A DNA stretch of 64,000 bases from Roseiarcus sp052147395 (GTDB lineage Bacteria > Pseudomonadota > Alphaproteobacteria > Rhizobiales > Beijerinckiaceae), in assembly GCA_052147395.1 (NCBI GenBank), contig JBKQKS010000392.1:1-64000 (forward strand), given 5' to 3'. A program made the position numbers and the translations under genes. Numbering within the stretch: position 1 is the first letter of the stretch; every line of letters begins with the position of its first letter. Under the pieces are notes generated by a model that ran no database searches, was not told the origin of the DNA, and worked only from the letters and a program-made list of their open reading frames with translations. Positions 60,979 through 64,000 of this stretch are shown here, one piece after another.

Positions 60979-61001
60979 GAAACCCCCTCGTCCTCGCCCC
61001 G

Positions 61002-61128
61002 TTACTTCGGCAGACAGGGCTCGCAAACCCGGTATTCCGAGCCATCGACGCGCCTGCCGTTGGTCGAAACGTCGTGCAGCTAGTAGCCGCCGTCCCGAAC
61101 ACGGATCTCGCAATGCTTGCCCCGTCAT
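61002..61128 (-). pseudogene. Duplicated fragment of the FHA gene
   Basis: On the minus strand, GKHCEIRVRDGGY, a TAG stop, then LHDVSTNGRRVDGSEYRV reproduces part of the FHA domain encoded at 59606-59720, including its SGKHCE and STNG motifs. The first 45 or so codons after the start are deleted, a stop interrupts it, and it ends 24 bp upstream of the paralog A start. It was carried along in the tandem duplication. Confidence 0.75.
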
Positions 61129-61212
61129 GTCGCGTCTCACGCGGAGACCCGATCCTATAGCGTCGCCTCGGGCGCGTCCAATGCCTTTTGTCGCGCCGAA
61201 ATCCCTATCGTT

Positions 61213-62283
61213 TCAGAGCTCGGTGGCGCGCAGCAGTTTCGTTTCCCCGGCTTCGAGCACGCCATCGACGGCGCGGCCGACCTGAACGCCGACCGGCGCG
61301 GCGTTGGGGTCTTCCGTGCGCAGCAGCGAAATCGCCTTGGCCACCTGCACGATCGCCACCTTCACCGCCTTGACGGCTTCCACCTTGGTGCGCGCGACGC
61401 GCACCTTGGCCGCGGCCTCGTGCACGACGCGCGGCAACACGCGCAATTGCGGCGGCAGCCGCGGCGCGATCACCTCGAGCTTGTCGGCATAGGCGTCGAG
61501 GGCGTCGGCGACGCAAGTGCCGACATTGGTGTTGCAGAGATCGATGGCGGCTTGCGCTTCGCTCGAGGCTCGAAGCACTTCGGCGACAGGATCGCCGAAG
61601 ATCGGCGTCGGCGTCGCGAAAGGCCTGGGCGCGATCACGGTCCCCGAGGGGCCCATGCTGGAGGCCGACATGGTCGTCGGCGGCGGCGTCAGCGTCAGCG
61701 TGATCGCATTCGCCGGCGGATCGGGGCGCTGGCCGACCGCACTCAACCCCGGATTGGAGGCCTGGCTGTAAGTGACGACGATCGTGTTGTTGGCGGCGTT
61801 TGGCGTCGCGGTGATGGTGATGACGCCGTCGATCACCGTCTGCGATTGCGCGGCCGAACTCAAGTTGGCGAAAGTGAACGTGGCGGACGCGGGAATGCTC
61901 CGGGGGGCAGCGGCGAAATTCGTGTCGGAGTTGTAGCTGTAAGTGTACGTCAAATGGACCTTGACGGTGATGGCGGTCGCCGAAGAAAAGGACGTCACGG
62001 TCTGCGAGGTCGAACCGCCTGCGCCGCTTCTCGTCGCGACCGTCGTCGGCGTTCCCAGGCTCACGCCGCTGGCGATCGCCGTCGCCGACAGAACTTTGTT
62101 GCTGCCGTTGGCGCTGAGCGTCACCGAGGTCGGCGGGCCGGTGCTGATTTGCTGCCCGCCCGAATTCGACGACCCCGGGACCGAGGGGTGAACCCAGGCG
62201 GCCACGGCCGGCGCTGCGGCAAGGGCCGCCACGATCGCGGCCGGCGCGAACCGCCCAATGAAAATAAAGCGGCCCCCTGCCAT
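61213..62283 (-). CDS. Unknown secreted protein, tandem paralog B
   Basis: A 356-residue protein that is a clear paralog of its neighbour A. It has the same signal peptide type (AAIVAALAAAPAVAAWVHPS), the same STSQTVTSFSSATAITVKV block and the same helical C-terminus (CNTNVGTCVADALDAYADKL, and the shared ending LLRATEL). It differs in the middle, where A has a Tyr-rich YSYYYTKDNKYI loop and B has YSYNSDTNFAAAP, and it has an extra Pro-rich insert (VGQRPDPPANAITLTL). AGGAGGG precedes the ATG. No family recognised. Confidence 0.7.
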   Translation of the reverse strand: MAGGRFIFIGRFAPAAIVAALAAAPAVAAWVHPSVPGSSNSGGQQISTGPPTSVTLSANGSNKVLSATAIASGVSLGTPTTVATRSGAGGSTSQTVTSFSSATAITVKVHLTYTYSYNSDTNFAAAPRSIPASATFTFANLSSAAQSQTVIDGVITITATPNAANNTIVVTYSQASNPGLSAVGQRPDPPANAITLTLTPPPTTMSASSMGPSGTVIAPRPFATPTPIFGDPVAEVLRASSEAQAAIDLCNTNVGTCVADALDAYADKLEVIAPRLPPQLRVLPRVVHEAAAKVRVARTKVEAVKAVKVAIVQVAKAISLLRTEDPNAAPVGVQVGRAVDGVLEAGETKLLRATEL

Positions 62284-62599
62284 GAACCCTCCTGGTCCTC
62301 GCCCGCCGGTTCTCGGAATGGACGTCGAGTTCCCCACACGATCCGAATCAGCGCCGAAATTCGTCGAACAATGCTGGGACTCACGGCTCCGCTCAGAGAA
62401 ATCGCGTTCGATTCCGCCCGCGCGCAGTCTAGGCGGTTTCGCCACTCCTTGCAACAAATCGGAACCTCGACTAGGTATCGCTCGGCCGCCTGCGCCCGGG
62501 AAAGCCCGGCCGCGTGTTTGGGGGGCGAGCGTGCATGGTCATGGACGTTTAACGTTTACAAACTATTCTCCTGAACGCATACGGGCGGGGCGACGTACG
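62284..62599. other. Divergent gap before the porin gene
   Basis: About 316 bp between paralog B and the porin gene, transcribed away from each other. The last 60 bp include a short AT-rich patch (CGTTTACAAACTATTCTCC) that may hold the porin promoter. No repeat or RNA gene seen. Confidence 0.35.
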
Positions 62600-63952
62600 G
62601 TGACATGTTCGAGCGCTAGAGCACAGGTCCTTTTCGCTGCCGGAATGGCGATCTCGGTTGCTGCGAGCGGAGCTTCCGCCGCCGACCTGCCCGATCGCGC
62701 CGCCGCGCCGGCGCCGCAGGGCCTCGCCGTTTGCAGCGTCGGCGGCATGACGGGCTTCGTGCTGCCCGGCTCGGAGACCTGTGTGCGCTTCTCGGGCTAT
62801 CTCGCAGCTGAAACGCAAATGGGGACGCTGGCGAATCAGTTCGGGCTCTTTTTCACCGCAACGCCGGGCGCCAGCCCCGTGACCCTCGGCGCGCTGGTTC
62901 CCCCCGCCCAGCGCGACGATTTCGGCTTCATGGCCCATGGCGATCTCGCTTTCGACTTGCGCTCGAACACCGCCTATGGCCCGCTTCGCGGGTTCATCGA
63001 GGTTCTCGCGACCGGCTCGACGGGGTTCGACGCAAACGGCAACGCGACCGCGCTCAACCTGGGCTACGTGCAGTTCGCCGGCCTCACCGCCGGCCGCGTC
63101 GGCTCCTACTTCTCCTATCTTGCCGGCGGCGCCCTCGAGTTCGACTTCTTTTCCCCCGACCGCGTCAATGGCAATCAGCCGCTGCTGATCGCTTACACCG
63201 CCCCGTTCGGCTCCGGTTTCAGCGCCACGCTTTCGCTCGAGGAGCCAACCGGCGCCGAGGTCAACAACGGGATCGATGGCGGTTTCGCCAACGCTTACTA
63301 CGGCCTCCGCTATCCCGACGTGGTCGGCGCGTTGCGCGTCGATCAGCCCTGGGGTTCGGCGCAAGTGTCCGGCGTCGCGCACGACACGCATGTCACGGGC
63401 ATATCCGGCGACACCGTCGATCACTGGGGCGGCGCGGCGCTCATCGGCGCGACGCTCAACCTGCCCATGCTGGGCGAGGGCGACAAGATTGGCGCGCAAG
63501 CCGTCTGGAGCACGGCGGCGCTCGGCTATTCCGGCATCCCGAACACGGCGCAGAGCCCTTGGGATCAGGGCTTCAACCTCAACGGCAATGGCGCGATCTT
63601 CCAACTCACCGACGCACTCGACTATGCCCCGGGAAGCTGGTCCTACCCGACGGCGTGGTCGGCCGCGGCGTACGTCGAGCACCGTTTTACTGCACAATTC
63701 GCGATCTCGCCCGAGATCTCCTGGGCGCACGTGAGCTATAGCGGCGCGCCGGCGATGATTTCGGCGAACGCCACGAGCGTGCTCGGCGGCGCGGTCGCGC
63801 ATTGGACGCCCGTCCCGCATCTCGATTTCCAGTTCCAAGCCCTCGCCGAATCCACGAGCCAGGCGATTCCGGCCAGCTATTCGGCGCCGCCCGCTTTCAT
63901 CGGCCATTCCTGGGGCCTGATCGGCTCGCTGGAAATTGTGCGCGACTTCTAG
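62600..63952 (+). CDS. Porin (Porin_2 family)
   Basis: A 450-residue outer-membrane porin of the alphaproteobacterial Porin_2 type. It has a signal peptide (VLFAAGMAISVAASGASAAD), then the family hallmark AVCSVGGMTGFVLPGSETCV with RFSGYLAAETQMG, where two Cys residues form a disulfide near the N-terminus. Alternating amphipathic strands follow to the end, which closes with an aromatic residue (LEIVRDF). The GTG at 62600 gives a signal peptide of ordinary length; an ATG at 62645 would cut it short. It probably allows general diffusion of small solutes. Confidence 0.88.
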   Translation: MTCSSARAQVLFAAGMAISVAASGASAADLPDRAAAPAPQGLAVCSVGGMTGFVLPGSETCVRFSGYLAAETQMGTLANQFGLFFTATPGASPVTLGALVPPAQRDDFGFMAHGDLAFDLRSNTAYGPLRGFIEVLATGSTGFDANGNATALNLGYVQFAGLTAGRVGSYFSYLAGGALEFDFFSPDRVNGNQPLLIAYTAPFGSGFSATLSLEEPTGAEVNNGIDGGFANAYYGLRYPDVVGALRVDQPWGSAQVSGVAHDTHVTGISGDTVDHWGGAALIGATLNLPMLGEGDKIGAQAVWSTAALGYSGIPNTAQSPWDQGFNLNGNGAIFQLTDALDYAPGSWSYPTAWSAAAYVEHRFTAQFAISPEISWAHVSYSGAPAMISANATSVLGGAVAHWTPVPHLDFQFQALAESTSQAIPASYSAPPAFIGHSWGLIGSLEIVRDF

Positions 63953-64000
63953 TTGCCCGAAAGGCGGCAAGGCGCCGCGATGTTTGTGGCCGGCCGCGTC

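Overview
The window is about 64 kb of GC-rich DNA from an alphaproteobacterium, most likely order Hyphomicrobiales (Rhizobiales). The pointers are a bcsABZ cellulose operon ending in the rhizobial gene bcsN, a Porin_2-type porin, CobT, a YciI-EVE gene pair and an Agrobacterium-like order of type VI secretion (T6SS) genes. I cannot fix the genus. All calls come from reading the sequence; no database search was run.

Layout. 0-5 kb: the start of a prolyl-tRNA editing protein, a one-piece restriction-modification enzyme broken by a frameshift, YciI and EVE proteins. 5-12 kb: a Uma2 nuclease-fold protein, a TPR protein followed by ispE, and a divergent LysR/MFS pair. 12.4-21.5 kb: a tight cellulose operon (bcsA, bcsB, bcsZ, a TPR protein, bcsN). 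21.9-26 kb: a minus-strand set with a sulfotransferase-like protein, a WcbI-like protein, an acyl carrier protein and a fatty acyl-AMP ligase-like enzyme, which may decorate a surface glycan or lipid. 26-28.4 kb: a four-heme membrane cytochrome c.

28.5-46.3 kb is the sulfur region: a YkgJ-type protein, a CBS protein, aprBA (APS reductase), an ankyrin protein, sat (ATP sulfurylase), qmoAB with hdrBC in place of qmoC, and a SulP permease. Together these convert sulfite to APS and then to sulfate plus ATP, or run in reverse. Four promoters (aprB, sat, qmoA, sulP) carry the same 12-bp palindrome-like motif 90-115 bp upstream of the start codon, and I found it nowhere else, so it looks like a dedicated sulfur regulon. 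An accessory island (35.9-38.2 kb) splits sat from hdrB. It carries a tiny free-standing colicin-E3-type rRNA nuclease overlapping a putative antitoxin gene, plus a DUF2971 gene.

46.4-51.6 kb holds housekeeping genes (dsbB, a YqaA-like protein, eda, cobT, lolA, tRNA-Gly). 51.7-62.3 kb is a collapsed T6SS locus. The signalling branch (PpkA-like kinase, PppA-like phosphatase, FHA protein) is intact, while tssK, tssL and tagF survive only as fused ends and tssM is gone. Next to it, a 1281-bp tandem duplication copied an unknown secreted protein together with a broken piece of the FHA gene. A porin closes the window. Three or more families of short dispersed repeats lie between genes and in several places supply a neighbouring gene's stop codon.
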